From: an uncultured Acidobacteriia bacterium
GTDB taxonomy: Bacteria; Acidobacteriota; Terriglobia; Bryobacterales; Bryobacteraceae
DNA length: 64,000 nucleotides
Assembly (NCBI GenBank): GCA_903828455.1
Contig: CAIKMJ010000077.1
Span: 1 to 64,000, forward strand
Direction of reading: 5' to 3'
Below the pieces are notes generated by a model. The model was not told the DNA's origin, made no database searches, and worked only from the letters and a program-made list of their open reading frames with translations. The translations under genes were made by a program, and so were the position numbers. Below, piece after piece: positions 15,549 to 23,349 of the stretch. Every line of letters begins with the position of its first letter. The first letter of the stretch is position 1.

Positions 15549-16943
15549 CTACGGTTGCCAGCCGCCGCCGAGCGCGCGATACAGTTCCACAATCGCCTGC
15601 ACTTCGCTCAGCCGCAGCCGCGCCAGCGTCAGTTGTCCCAGGAACAGATTGCGCTGGGCATCCAGAACCTGCAGGTAGCTGTCCAGCCCGCCGCGATACC
15701 GCAGGTTCGCCATGTTGACCGTCGCTGCCAGCGCCGCCACCAGCTTTTCCTCTTCGATCCGCTGGGCCCGCAGCTGGTCGTGATTCACCAGCGCGTCGGA
15801 AACGTCGCGCAGCGCCGTGTAAATCGTCTTCTGATAGTTGAGCAGCGCTTCTCTTTGCTGCGCTTCGGTGAGCTGAATGCCGGACCGGATCCCGGCGTGA
15901 AAGATCGGCTGCAGGGCTGCAGGCGTAATGCGTCCCTCGTGTGCCACACTGTCCAGCAAGCTGCCCAGCGCCCGGCTCTGCACGCCGAAGAAGCCGGTCA
16001 GCGTCACTTCCGGAAACAGCAGCGCCCGCGCCGCCCCGATCTCCGCATTCGCCGCAATCAGACCCTGCTCCGCCTGCCGGATATCCGGACGCCTTGCCAG
16101 CAGATCCGCGGGCAGCCCGGCCGGCAGCTCCGGCGGCAGCGGGACATCTTCCAGCTTTGCCGTCCGCGCCACTGCCTGCGGAGCCTCGCCGGCCAGCAGA
16201 CTCAGCTGATCTTCATACAGCCCGATGTTCCGCCGGATGCCGGGGACCTGACTGGTCGCCGTGTACAGCAGTTGCTCGGCCTGCGCCACGTCGAGCCCCG
16301 TCGCCGCCCCGCGCTCGCGGCGCAGTTTCGTCAGTCGCAAACCGTCCTCGGCGGCAGCCTGCGCCCGGCCGGAGAGTGTCAGTTCCAGATCCTGCTCCAG
16401 CAGCCCGAAGTAGGCATCCATCACGTCGCCGATGAGCGACACCGTCAGAGCCCGCCGGCCCTCCTGCGACGCGGCGTACTGCGCGCGTGCCGCCTCGGAA
16501 AGGCGCCGCAGCCGTCCCCAAAGATCCAGGTCCCACGAAACACCGGGGGCTACGGTCGTGTAGCTCGCGCCGCGCTGCGAGGGCGCCAGAACGCTCGCGC
16601 CATTGCCCGCGGATTGGTTCGCGGTGAAAGACGCCGTCCCGTCCACTGCCGGCAGTTGCCCGGCCCGCACGATCCCCACCTGCGCCCGCGCTTCGAGAAT
16701 ACGCTCGGCCGCGATCCGCAGGTCGAAGTTATGCTCCAGCGACTTCGACACCAGCTGCGTGAGCTGCTCGTCGCGGAAGACCTCGGACCACTTCTGATCC
16801 GCCAGCGACTCCTTCGCCGCCACGTTTGCATTGCGGAACTGATCCGGCACCGCCACCTGCGGCCGCTTGTAATTCGGCCCCACTGTGCAGCCCGCCAGCG
16901 CCAGCCCGGCCATCGCCGTTCCGATCAGCTTCACGTGTTTCAT
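15549..16943 (-). CDS. Outer-membrane efflux lipoprotein (NodT/OprM type)
   Basis: TolC-like outer-membrane channel of the RND pump encoded just upstream. From the ATG at 16943 the protein starts MKHVKLIG and has a signal ending in lipobox LALAGC, so the mature N-terminal Cys is lipidated. GCTVGPNYKRPQV right after the lipobox is the typical NodT-family start. Two OEP repeats follow, each with long helices and the WDLDLWGRLRR motif near the middle of the first. The ATG overlaps the stop of the RND gene (ATGA), showing operon coupling. The open frame extends 16 codons upstream, but those precede the signal peptide. Confidence 0.93.
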   Translation of the reverse strand: MKHVKLIGTAMAGLALAGCTVGPNYKRPQVAVPDQFRNANVAAKESLADQKWSEVFRDEQLTQLVSKSLEHNFDLRIAAERILEARAQVGIVRAGQLPAVDGTASFTANQSAGNGASVLAPSQRGASYTTVAPGVSWDLDLWGRLRRLSEAARAQYAASQEGRRALTVSLIGDVMDAYFGLLEQDLELTLSGRAQAAAEDGLRLTKLRRERGAATGLDVAQAEQLLYTATSQVPGIRRNIGLYEDQLSLLAGEAPQAVARTAKLEDVPLPPELPAGLPADLLARRPDIRQAEQGLIAANAEIGAARALLFPEVTLTGFFGVQSRALGSLLDSVAHEGRITPAALQPIFHAGIRSGIQLTEAQQREALLNYQKTIYTALRDVSDALVNHDQLRAQRIEEEKLVAALAATVNMANLRYRGGLDSYLQVLDAQRNLFLGQLTLARLRLSEVQAIVELYRALGGGWQP

Positions 16944-19900
16944 TCGGCGGACTCCGGAATCGCGTGTACCATCGCCGGCGTGCGCTTCCACTTCGCAATA
17001 AAAGATTCGATGACGACGTAGAGGATCGGCACTACCAGCACCGCCAGCAGCGTCGCCGCCAGCATGCCGCCCAGCACGGCGGTGCCCAGTGAGCGCCGCG
17101 ACGCCGCCCCGGCGCCGGTGGCGAAGTACAGCGGCACCACGCCGAGAATGAACGCGAACGATGTCATCAGAATCGGCCGCAGCCGCAGCCGCGCCGCCTC
17201 CATCGCCGCTTCCACAATCGTCTTGCCGCCTTCTTCATGGCTCACTTTGGCGAACTCCACAATCAGAATCGCGTTCTTCGCCGCAAGACCGATCAGAGTG
17301 ACGATGCCGATCTGCGTGTACACGTCGTACGCGAAGGACCGCAGATAGACCGCCAGCAGCGCGCCGAAAATTCCCAGCGGCAGCACAAACAGCACCGCGA
17401 ACGGCACCGACCAGCTTTCGTACAGCGCCGCGAGGAACAGAAACACCAGAATCGCCGCGAAGCCGTAGATGAATCCCTCATGCCCCTGTGCCAGCAGCTG
17501 CTGGTACGTGGTGCCCGTCCATTCATAGCCGTAGCCCGCGGGCATGTTCGTGCGCGCCACTTCTTCCATTGCCGCAATCGCCTGGCCCGTGCTGTAGCCC
17601 GGCGCCGGGCTGCCGAAAATCTGCACGGCGCGGAACCGGTTGTAGCGGTAAATCACTTCCGGCCCCGTCGACGGAACGATCGACGCCACCGTGCTCAGCG
17701 GCAGCATCTGCCCGCCGGTGCCGCGCACATAAAAGCGGTCGATGTCGCTCGGCGTGCTGCGGAACTGATTGTCGGCCTGCACCAGCACCTGCCAGCTGTG
17801 ACCGTAGAGGTTAAAGTCGTTGACGTACAGGCCGCCGAGGCTGGCCTGCAGCGCATTGTAGGCGTCCGCTACGGGTACGCCCAGCGTCTGCAGTTTCTCC
17901 ACATCCATCTTCACCGAATACGTTGGAACGCCGCTTCGCAAGGTGTTGACGACGTTCGTCAGTTCCTTGCGTTGATTGGCCGCCTTCACCAGTCGCGCCG
18001 CGGCTTCGGCCAGTCCGTTGACGTCGCCGCCGCTCAGGTCTTCCAGCACGAACTGGAAACCGCCCGTGATACTGAGGCCCAGAATCGGCGGCAGCCCGAA
18101 TGCAAACGCCGTGCCCTCCGGAATCGAACGGAACTGCCTGCGCGCCGAGGCAAGAATTCCCGTGACCTGTTCGGCGCTCGTGGTCCGCTCCTCCCACGGT
18201 TTCAGCGGCGCAATTGCGGTTGCCACGTTCGGTCCCGCGGTGCCGGTGGAAATATCGGATCCGCCCAGCATGAAGAAGTTCTCCACTCCCGGCAGCTTCG
18301 CCACAATTTCTTCCACCTTGTGTGCGGCTGCGTCGGTACGCGCCATCGACGCGCTGTCAGGCAGACGAAGAGCGGCGAAGAACACGCCCTGATCCTCATC
18401 CGGCAGAAAGCCCGAGGGCACCTTCTGGAACAGCCAGCCCGCCGCCAGCCAGAACACGCCAAGCCCCACCAGAGTCAGCGCCGAACGCCGCATCAGCACC
18501 GTTACCACTCCCAGGTAACGATTCGTGCCGAATTCAAAGGTGCGGTTGAAGAGTCCGAAGAACCGTCCCGCCAGACTCTTCGTCGGCTTCTCCGGTTTCA
18601 GCAGCAGCGCCGCAAGCGCCGGACTCAGCGACAGCGCATTGAAAGCAGACAGCAGCACGGAGGCCGCAATCGTCAGTGCAAACTGCCGGTAAATCAGGCC
18701 GCTGATGCCGCCGAGAAACGCCACCGGGATGAAGACCGCGGCCAGAATAAATGCAATCGCCACCACCGGTCCGGAAACTTCTTCCATCGCGCGGATGGTG
18801 GCGTTGCGCGGCGTCATGCCATCGTCGATATGCCGCTGCACCGCTTCCACCACAACGATTGCGTCGTCCACCACGATGCCGATGGCCAGCACCAGTCCGA
18901 ACATGCTCGTGATGTTGATCCCGAAGCCCAGCAGCGGGAACAGCGCGAAGGTGCCCAGCACCGCGACCGGCACCGTGAGCAGCGGAATCAGCGTCGCACG
19001 CCAGTTCTGCAGGAACACGAATACCACCAGGATCACGAGTCCCACTGCTTCGAGCAGCGTGATCAGCACGTCTTTGATCGCCGCCCGCACGAACATCGTG
19101 GCGTCGTACGGAATCACATAGTCGATGCCCGCCGGGAACGTCCGCTTCAGCTCCACCAGCATCTTCTTGATCTGATCGGCAGCCTCCACGGCATTCGCGC
19201 CCGGCGCAAGATTCAGGAACACGTTCGCCGCCGGCTTGCCCTGCATGCGGCTGAAACCGCTGTAGGTCTGCGACCCGAGTTCCACGCGCGCCACATCGCG
19301 AATCCGCAGCAGTCCGCTGTCCGGCGTTCCGCGGATCACGATATTGGCGAACTGATCGGGATCGGTCAGCCGCCCCGGCGAGGTCACCGTGTACTGGAAA
19401 TCCGTTCCCGGCGCTGACGGCGCGAGGCCGATCGAGCCCGCCGGATTCTGCTTGTTCTGCGCTGCAATCGATTCCCGGATATCGCCCGCTGTAACCCCGA
19501 AACGCGCCATCTTGTCGGGATCCACCCAGACGCGCATCGAATACACCAGAGGCAGGCCGAGCCGCGAATCTCCCACTCCCGGCACGCTGCCCAACTGCGT
19601 CACCAGATGCAGTTGCGCGTAATTGGCCAGGAAGCCGGCGTCATAACGGTCGTCCTTGGAAACCAGGCTCACGCCCATCAGGAACGCCGTCGTAACCTTC
19701 TTTACGATGATGCCCTGCTGCTGCACCTCGGCCGGCAATCTGGGCAGAGCGATGTTGACTTTGTTCTGTGTCTGCACCGCCGCGATGTCGGGATTCGTCC
19801 CCAGCTTGAACGTCACCGTGATCGTCAGCGTCCCGTTATTCGCCGACGACGACAGGAAATACAGCATCCCGTCCAGCCCGAACAGTTGCTCCTCAATCGG

Positions 19901-20089
19901 CTGCGCGACCGTCTTTTCCAGATCCTGCGCGCTGCCGCCCAGATAGTTCGCCGTGATCTGCACTACCGGCGGCACCACATCGGGATAGCTCGAAACCGGC
20001 AGCGACGGAATCGCCACCGCGCCCAGAATCACGATCACGATGGCGATCACCATCGCGAAAACCGGCCTGTCGATGAAGAAACGCGCCAT
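16940..20089 (-). CDS. RND-family multidrug efflux pump, inner-membrane subunit (HAE1 type)
   Basis: AcrB-like proton/drug antiporter of 1049 residues, a normal full length. It has the conserved N-terminus MARFFIDRPVFAMVIAI, porter subdomains with the RND duplication, the paired aspartates in TM4 (GIVVDDAIVVVE, about 405-416) and the TM10 lysine motif (GLAAKNAILIVEFAK, about 940), so proton relay residues are present. It lies between its adaptor (abutting, upstream) and its outer-membrane channel. Substrates cannot be deduced; no TetR or MarR regulator is next to the operon. Confidence 0.95.
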   Translation of the reverse strand: MARFFIDRPVFAMVIAIVIVILGAVAIPSLPVSSYPDVVPPVVQITANYLGGSAQDLEKTVAQPIEEQLFGLDGMLYFLSSSANNGTLTITVTFKLGTNPDIAAVQTQNKVNIALPRLPAEVQQQGIIVKKVTTAFLMGVSLVSKDDRYDAGFLANYAQLHLVTQLGSVPGVGDSRLGLPLVYSMRVWVDPDKMARFGVTAGDIRESIAAQNKQNPAGSIGLAPSAPGTDFQYTVTSPGRLTDPDQFANIVIRGTPDSGLLRIRDVARVELGSQTYSGFSRMQGKPAANVFLNLAPGANAVEAADQIKKMLVELKRTFPAGIDYVIPYDATMFVRAAIKDVLITLLEAVGLVILVVFVFLQNWRATLIPLLTVPVAVLGTFALFPLLGFGINITSMFGLVLAIGIVVDDAIVVVEAVQRHIDDGMTPRNATIRAMEEVSGPVVAIAFILAAVFIPVAFLGGISGLIYRQFALTIAASVLLSAFNALSLSPALAALLLKPEKPTKSLAGRFFGLFNRTFEFGTNRYLGVVTVLMRRSALTLVGLGVFWLAAGWLFQKVPSGFLPDEDQGVFFAALRLPDSASMARTDAAAHKVEEIVAKLPGVENFFMLGGSDISTGTAGPNVATAIAPLKPWEERTTSAEQVTGILASARRQFRSIPEGTAFAFGLPPILGLSITGGFQFVLEDLSGGDVNGLAEAAARLVKAANQRKELTNVVNTLRSGVPTYSVKMDVEKLQTLGVPVADAYNALQASLGGLYVNDFNLYGHSWQVLVQADNQFRSTPSDIDRFYVRGTGGQMLPLSTVASIVPSTGPEVIYRYNRFRAVQIFGSPAPGYSTGQAIAAMEEVARTNMPAGYGYEWTGTTYQQLLAQGHEGFIYGFAAILVFLFLAALYESWSVPFAVLFVLPLGIFGALLAVYLRSFAYDVYTQIGIVTLIGLAAKNAILIVEFAKVSHEEGGKTIVEAAMEAARLRLRPILMTSFAFILGVVPLYFATGAGAASRRSLGTAVLGGMLAATLLAVLVVPILYVVIESFIAKWKRTPAMVHAIPESAE

Positions 20090-21346
20090 CTACTTCTTCC
20101 CGGTCCACGGCCGCGGCGTCACCGTCGCGCCCGGTTGCACGCTCAGCAACCCTTCCACCACCACGCGGTCGCCCGGCTTCAGGCCTTCTTCCACGATCCA
20201 CAACTCACCCACGCGCTCACCGGTTTTCACCGCCCGCGCCTGAATCTTGTTGTCCGGCCCCACCGTGTAGACCGACTGTGTGTTCTGCACCTGCAGGATC
20301 GCCCGCTGCGGAACCGCCAGCGCGCCTTTCCGCAAATCTGTCTGGAAGCGAATCTTGCCGAACTGCCCGGGCAGCAGGTTGTGCTTCGGATTGGCAAACG
20401 AGGCCTGCACTTCGAGCGTGCCCGTCCGCGGATCCACCGCGTTGAGCGAGTTTTCGATGTGGCCTTTATAAGGATGGGTTGAATTATCCGCCAGCACCAG
20501 ATCGAGCGGCGGCGTCTTTCCCGGGATGAGCTTCCCGCCGCGCGTGAACGTCAGATACTGCGCCTCGCTCAGTTTGAACCGCACCCAGATCGGATCGAGC
20601 GGCTCAATCGTCGTCAGCGGCGTCGCCGAAGCCGGATTCACCAGGCCTCCGACGTTGACCGTCGTATCGCCGATCAGCCCGCCAATCGGCGCCTTGATCG
20701 TCCCGTACTCCAGATTCAGTTGCGCCGTGCGCAATGCGCCGCGCAGTGCCTCCACCTTGCCCTGCGTCGATTGAATCTGCGTTTCGGTCTGCAGACTCGT
20801 CTGATCCACCGCCACCTGCGCTGCCCGCACCGCGGCCTCGTTCGCCGCCAGCGATGCCGTCGCCGTTTCCAGATCCTGCCGCGGCGCCGCATCCTGCTCC
20901 ACCAGCGGCTTCAGCCGGTCCACATCCTGCCGGGCCTTCAGCAGATTGGCCTGCGCCACCGCCAGATTGGCCTGCGCCTGCGCCAGCGAAACCTGCTTCT
21001 TTGCGAAATCCAGATCGGCTTCGCTCTGCCGCAGATTGCCTTCCGCCGTCTGCACCGCAGCTTCCAGCGGACGCAGATCCAGTTCGTACAGCGGTTGCCC
21101 CGCCGTCACTTCCTGTCCCGGATGGAAGAGCCACTTTTCGACGTAGCCTTCCACGCGCCCGCGCACTTCCACCGCATTGCGCGCGTACGTCTGTGCCGAA
21201 TATTCCGTCAGGATCGGCACGTCCGCCGCCTTGACCTCAATGATTTCGACGACCGGCGGCGCGCCGCCCTGCGGTCCCTGCGCGAGGCAGGGGAGCGCCG
21301 AAATACCGAGCGTGGCCATTACGGCCAGAGTGCGTATTGATTTCAC
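20090..21346 (-). CDS. RND periplasmic adaptor (membrane fusion protein)
   Basis: AcrA/MexA-like adaptor of 418 residues linking the RND pump to the outer-membrane channel. It has a signal peptide (about 1-22; no lipobox Cys), a biotinyl-lipoyl-like hairpin (VRGRVEGYVEKWLFHPGQ), a long Ala/Gln-rich coiled coil (about 90-195) and beta-barrel plus membrane-proximal domains ending in PGATVTPRPW. Its stop abuts the RND start codon. The HAD hydrolase gene lies 12 bases upstream, so transcription probably begins before it. Confidence 0.93.
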   Translation of the reverse strand: MKSIRTLAVMATLGISALPCLAQGPQGGAPPVVEIIEVKAADVPILTEYSAQTYARNAVEVRGRVEGYVEKWLFHPGQEVTAGQPLYELDLRPLEAAVQTAEGNLRQSEADLDFAKKQVSLAQAQANLAVAQANLLKARQDVDRLKPLVEQDAAPRQDLETATASLAANEAAVRAAQVAVDQTSLQTETQIQSTQGKVEALRGALRTAQLNLEYGTIKAPIGGLIGDTTVNVGGLVNPASATPLTTIEPLDPIWVRFKLSEAQYLTFTRGGKLIPGKTPPLDLVLADNSTHPYKGHIENSLNAVDPRTGTLEVQASFANPKHNLLPGQFGKIRFQTDLRKGALAVPQRAILQVQNTQSVYTVGPDNKIQARAVKTGERVGELWIVEEGLKPGDRVVVEGLLSVQPGATVTPRPWTGKK

Positions 21347-21358
21347 GTGTTTAAAAGC

Positions 21359-22057
21359 CTAGAACCATTCAAGCAGATCGCTGAACTTCCTGAGCACCAC
21401 GAGGCGCCCGGTATCGTCCCGAAGTTCCTGCCGCTCCAGCGTCCACGTCCTCTCGTGCGGGACGTAGACGGCGCCGAGGCCCGCCTCCAGCGCCGGATTA
21501 ATGTCGGATTTCGGGCTGTTTCCGATCATCCACGTCCGCGCGGCATCGAAGCCCCGCACACGCGCCAGGTCCAGATAGGCCTCGCGATTCTTCTCCTTCA
21601 CCACCGCGCAGTGCGCAAAAAGCGGACGCAGCCCCGAAAGATCGATCTTCCGATTTTGCTCCTTCGTCTCGCCCTTGGTGAACATCGTCAGCTCGTGCCG
21701 CTCCGCCAGAAACGGCAGCGTCTCGGCCACCCCTTCCATCAGTTCCACTTCGCGCACCAGAATTTCGTGCGCGAACGCGGTGACCTTTGCCAGGTCGTGC
21801 TCTTCCACCGCCCGCTCGGCCAGCCGCAGATAGCACTGGCTCAGGTTGCGCCCGAAGTTGACCGCCCCGTACCCGTGAATCTGGTTGTTGACGATCTCGA
21901 TCTCGTCGAGAATTGCGCGAATCTCGTCCGGCGTGAGCGATGAATGATTGAGGTACGCGCAGAACTGCTCGAAAGCTTCTTCGAAGTAAATGTTGTTCTC
22001 CCACAGCGTATCGTCCGCGTCGAAGATCAGGTGCTGCCGTCCGGCAATCTTTCCCAT
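21359..22057 (-). CDS. HAD-superfamily hydrolase
   Basis: Haloacid-dehalogenase-type hydrolase of 232 residues, probably a small-molecule phosphatase. Motif I is LIFDADDTLW (residues 10-19; nucleophile D13, acid D15), motif II TMFTKGE, and the later motif MIGNSPKSDINPALEAG provides the metal-binding acidic residues. A helical cap follows motif I. It is the first gene of the minus-strand run that continues into the efflux pump genes, 12 bases from the adaptor; a functional link to efflux is not evident. Confidence 0.88.
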   Translation of the reverse strand: MGKIAGRQHLIFDADDTLWENNIYFEEAFEQFCAYLNHSSLTPDEIRAILDEIEIVNNQIHGYGAVNFGRNLSQCYLRLAERAVEEHDLAKVTAFAHEILVREVELMEGVAETLPFLAERHELTMFTKGETKEQNRKIDLSGLRPLFAHCAVVKEKNREAYLDLARVRGFDAARTWMIGNSPKSDINPALEAGLGAVYVPHERTWTLERQELRDDTGRLVVLRKFSDLLEWF

Positions 22058-22125
22058 CAGAGCTTATTTTCGACTACGGACTCGCGTGAAACCGGCACGT
22101 GACGCAAAACTGATAACCTGCGCGC

Positions 22126-22407
22126 ATGGAAGTGGAACTGACTCCGGACCAGCAGACGCTCGTCGAAGCAGCGGTCAGCAGCGGCCGCTACCGAAACGCT
22201 GAAGACGCGGTGCGCGACGCCCTCCGTCACTGGGAAGCGGAAGAACGGCAACGCGCACACTTGCTCGCCATGATGGATGCGGCAGACTCCGATCTCACCG
22301 CCGGTCGCTTCAGCGACTACTCCGAGTCCACTTTGTCCCAACTCGCCACCGAAATCAAACGCGAGGGGCGATCGCTGCACAAAGAACGAAGCGCTCCGCG
22401 TAACTGA
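22126..22407 (+). CDS. ParD-like type II antitoxin
   Basis: Antitoxin of the ParD/CopG ribbon-helix-helix class, 93 residues. The N-terminal strand MEVELTPDQQTLVEAAV and the SGRYRNAEDAVRDALRHWE helix pair are the ParD signature for DNA binding and dimerisation; the C-terminal part would wrap the toxin. Its TGA overlaps the ATG of the toxin reading frame, the usual coupling. The toxin frame is broken, so the antitoxin may now be free-standing. Surrounding DNA looks less GC-rich than the neighbouring housekeeping genes. Confidence 0.85.
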   Translation: MEVELTPDQQTLVEAAVSSGRYRNAEDAVRDALRHWEAEERQRAHLLAMMDAADSDLTAGRFSDYSESTLSQLATEIKREGRSLHKERSAPRN

Positions 22408-22698
22408 TGGCCTCTTTGCGGCTGACCCGGGCAGGCTCGCCGCCGCCTTGCTGAAATCTGGAGCTCGATTGCTCCGGACAGCGAAGAATCTGCAGACCGG
22501 GTCATCGATCAGCTGTTGGCCGGTTTTCGCCTGCTCAGTCGAAATCCCGGGATTGTCCGGTTCCGTGATGACCTGCGCCCCGGCGCCCGCACCTTCGTCG
22601 TTGGCCAGTACGTGATCATTTATCGCGCGTCTCACGACCGCGTGACCATCCTCAGCGTATTTCACGGCAAGCGCGATTTTGCGCGGCTGATTGAATAG
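22407..22698 (+). pseudogene. Frameshifted ParE/RelE-type toxin
   Basis: The frame from the ATG at 22407 reads MASLRLTR and then hits a TGA at 22452. Skipping one base in the GGG run at 22429-22431 restores a normal ParE sequence: QARRRLAEIW, then APDSEESADRVIDQLL, GARTFVVGQYVIIYR and the C-terminal VTILSVFHGKRDF. The total length of 292 bases is one more than a multiple of three, which matches a single inserted base and an original toxin of about 97 residues. Either the toxin is inactivated or the base is a sequencing error in a G-run. The downstream part could start at a TTG (22516), but it would lack the first helices. Confidence 0.8.
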
Positions 22699-22718
22699 GC
22701 CAGAGCAGGCTGGCGGCC

Positions 22719-23253
22719 TTAATGGCTATTTCTGCTTTTCTGCTGCCGGAATTCATGCGGCGCGATGTACACGAAACGAAGCAGTTCCGCTGTATATTCC
22801 ATCGTCTCGCTCACGTTTTCGTGGCTGACTTCCAGCGCGCGGTCAGGATGAGCCCCGTCATGGCCGTCGTCTCTTATCGCTGGCAACCATTCGTCAAAGA
22901 TTTCAGGCAGCCGGCAGGATGCGATAAGCGACTTCAATCCTTCATTCAATGGCTGAAGCTTACAGCCCCTTTCGATCAACACACCGTATTACACTCGCCG
23001 AAGCCTGAAAGGTTCTTTGTGCTTCCGCCCAATCGTCGGCGATGTAGCCCCCGGGCTTTGTGGCCGTTTGCACATAGACGGTCCTTCGGCACTCACTGAA
23101 ATTACCATCGGGAAACAGGTGGATTTGGATCAGCGGACCGCTGCCCTCTGCCTTAAAGTATTGGGCCTTCACCTCAAAAGTGGTGGCCACATCGCAGTGC
23201 GGACAAATGCCGCGCACGTTTCTTACGTTGCTCGGTCTGCCGCAGCCAAACAC
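22719..23253 (-). pseudogene. Frameshifted DUF4145-domain gene
   Basis: Two minus-strand frames together give one DUF4145-like protein. The first part (GTG at 23253) has a metal-site-like GICPHCDVATTFEV and a DDWAEAQRTFQASASVIR helix. The second part, in a frame shifted by one base, continues LIERGCKLQPLNEGLKSLI and then IRDDGHDGAHP and AELLRFVYIAP. One extra base near 22982-22986 explains the break; the total of 535 bases is one over a multiple of three. DUF4145 proteins are often found with restriction or defence genes, but function is unknown. With the broken ParE next to it, the island looks decayed. Confidence 0.65.
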
Positions 23254-23284
23254 TCAACGTTCATCGCCCGCCCTTTTGGGAGCG

Positions 23285-23340
23285 CCTTGATTCAATCCTT
23301 CGCCTCGTCGAGCGCCACGCCGTGTGGCGCAGATTCAAGG
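23285..23340. other. Nested inverted repeat after the large TonB-family gene
   Basis: GCGCCAC (23312-23318) pairs with GTGGCGC (23324-23330), and an outer arm CCTTGA (23285-23290) pairs with TCAAGG (23335-23340). It lies just downstream of the TonB-family gene on the minus strand and lacks a T-run. It may mark the transcript end or the edge of the decayed island. Confidence 0.35.
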
Positions 23341-23349
23341 TCTTTCAGC

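Noticed and set aside
17237-19417. 726-codon plus-strand frame opposite the RND pump gene
   Set aside because: Arg/His/Gln-rich antisense shadow; the minus-strand RND pump has full length and conserved motifs.
22516-22698. Independent 60-residue gene starting at TTG
   Set aside because: It is the C-terminal two-thirds of ParE in the shifted frame and lacks the N-terminal helices, so it is better called part of a pseudogene.
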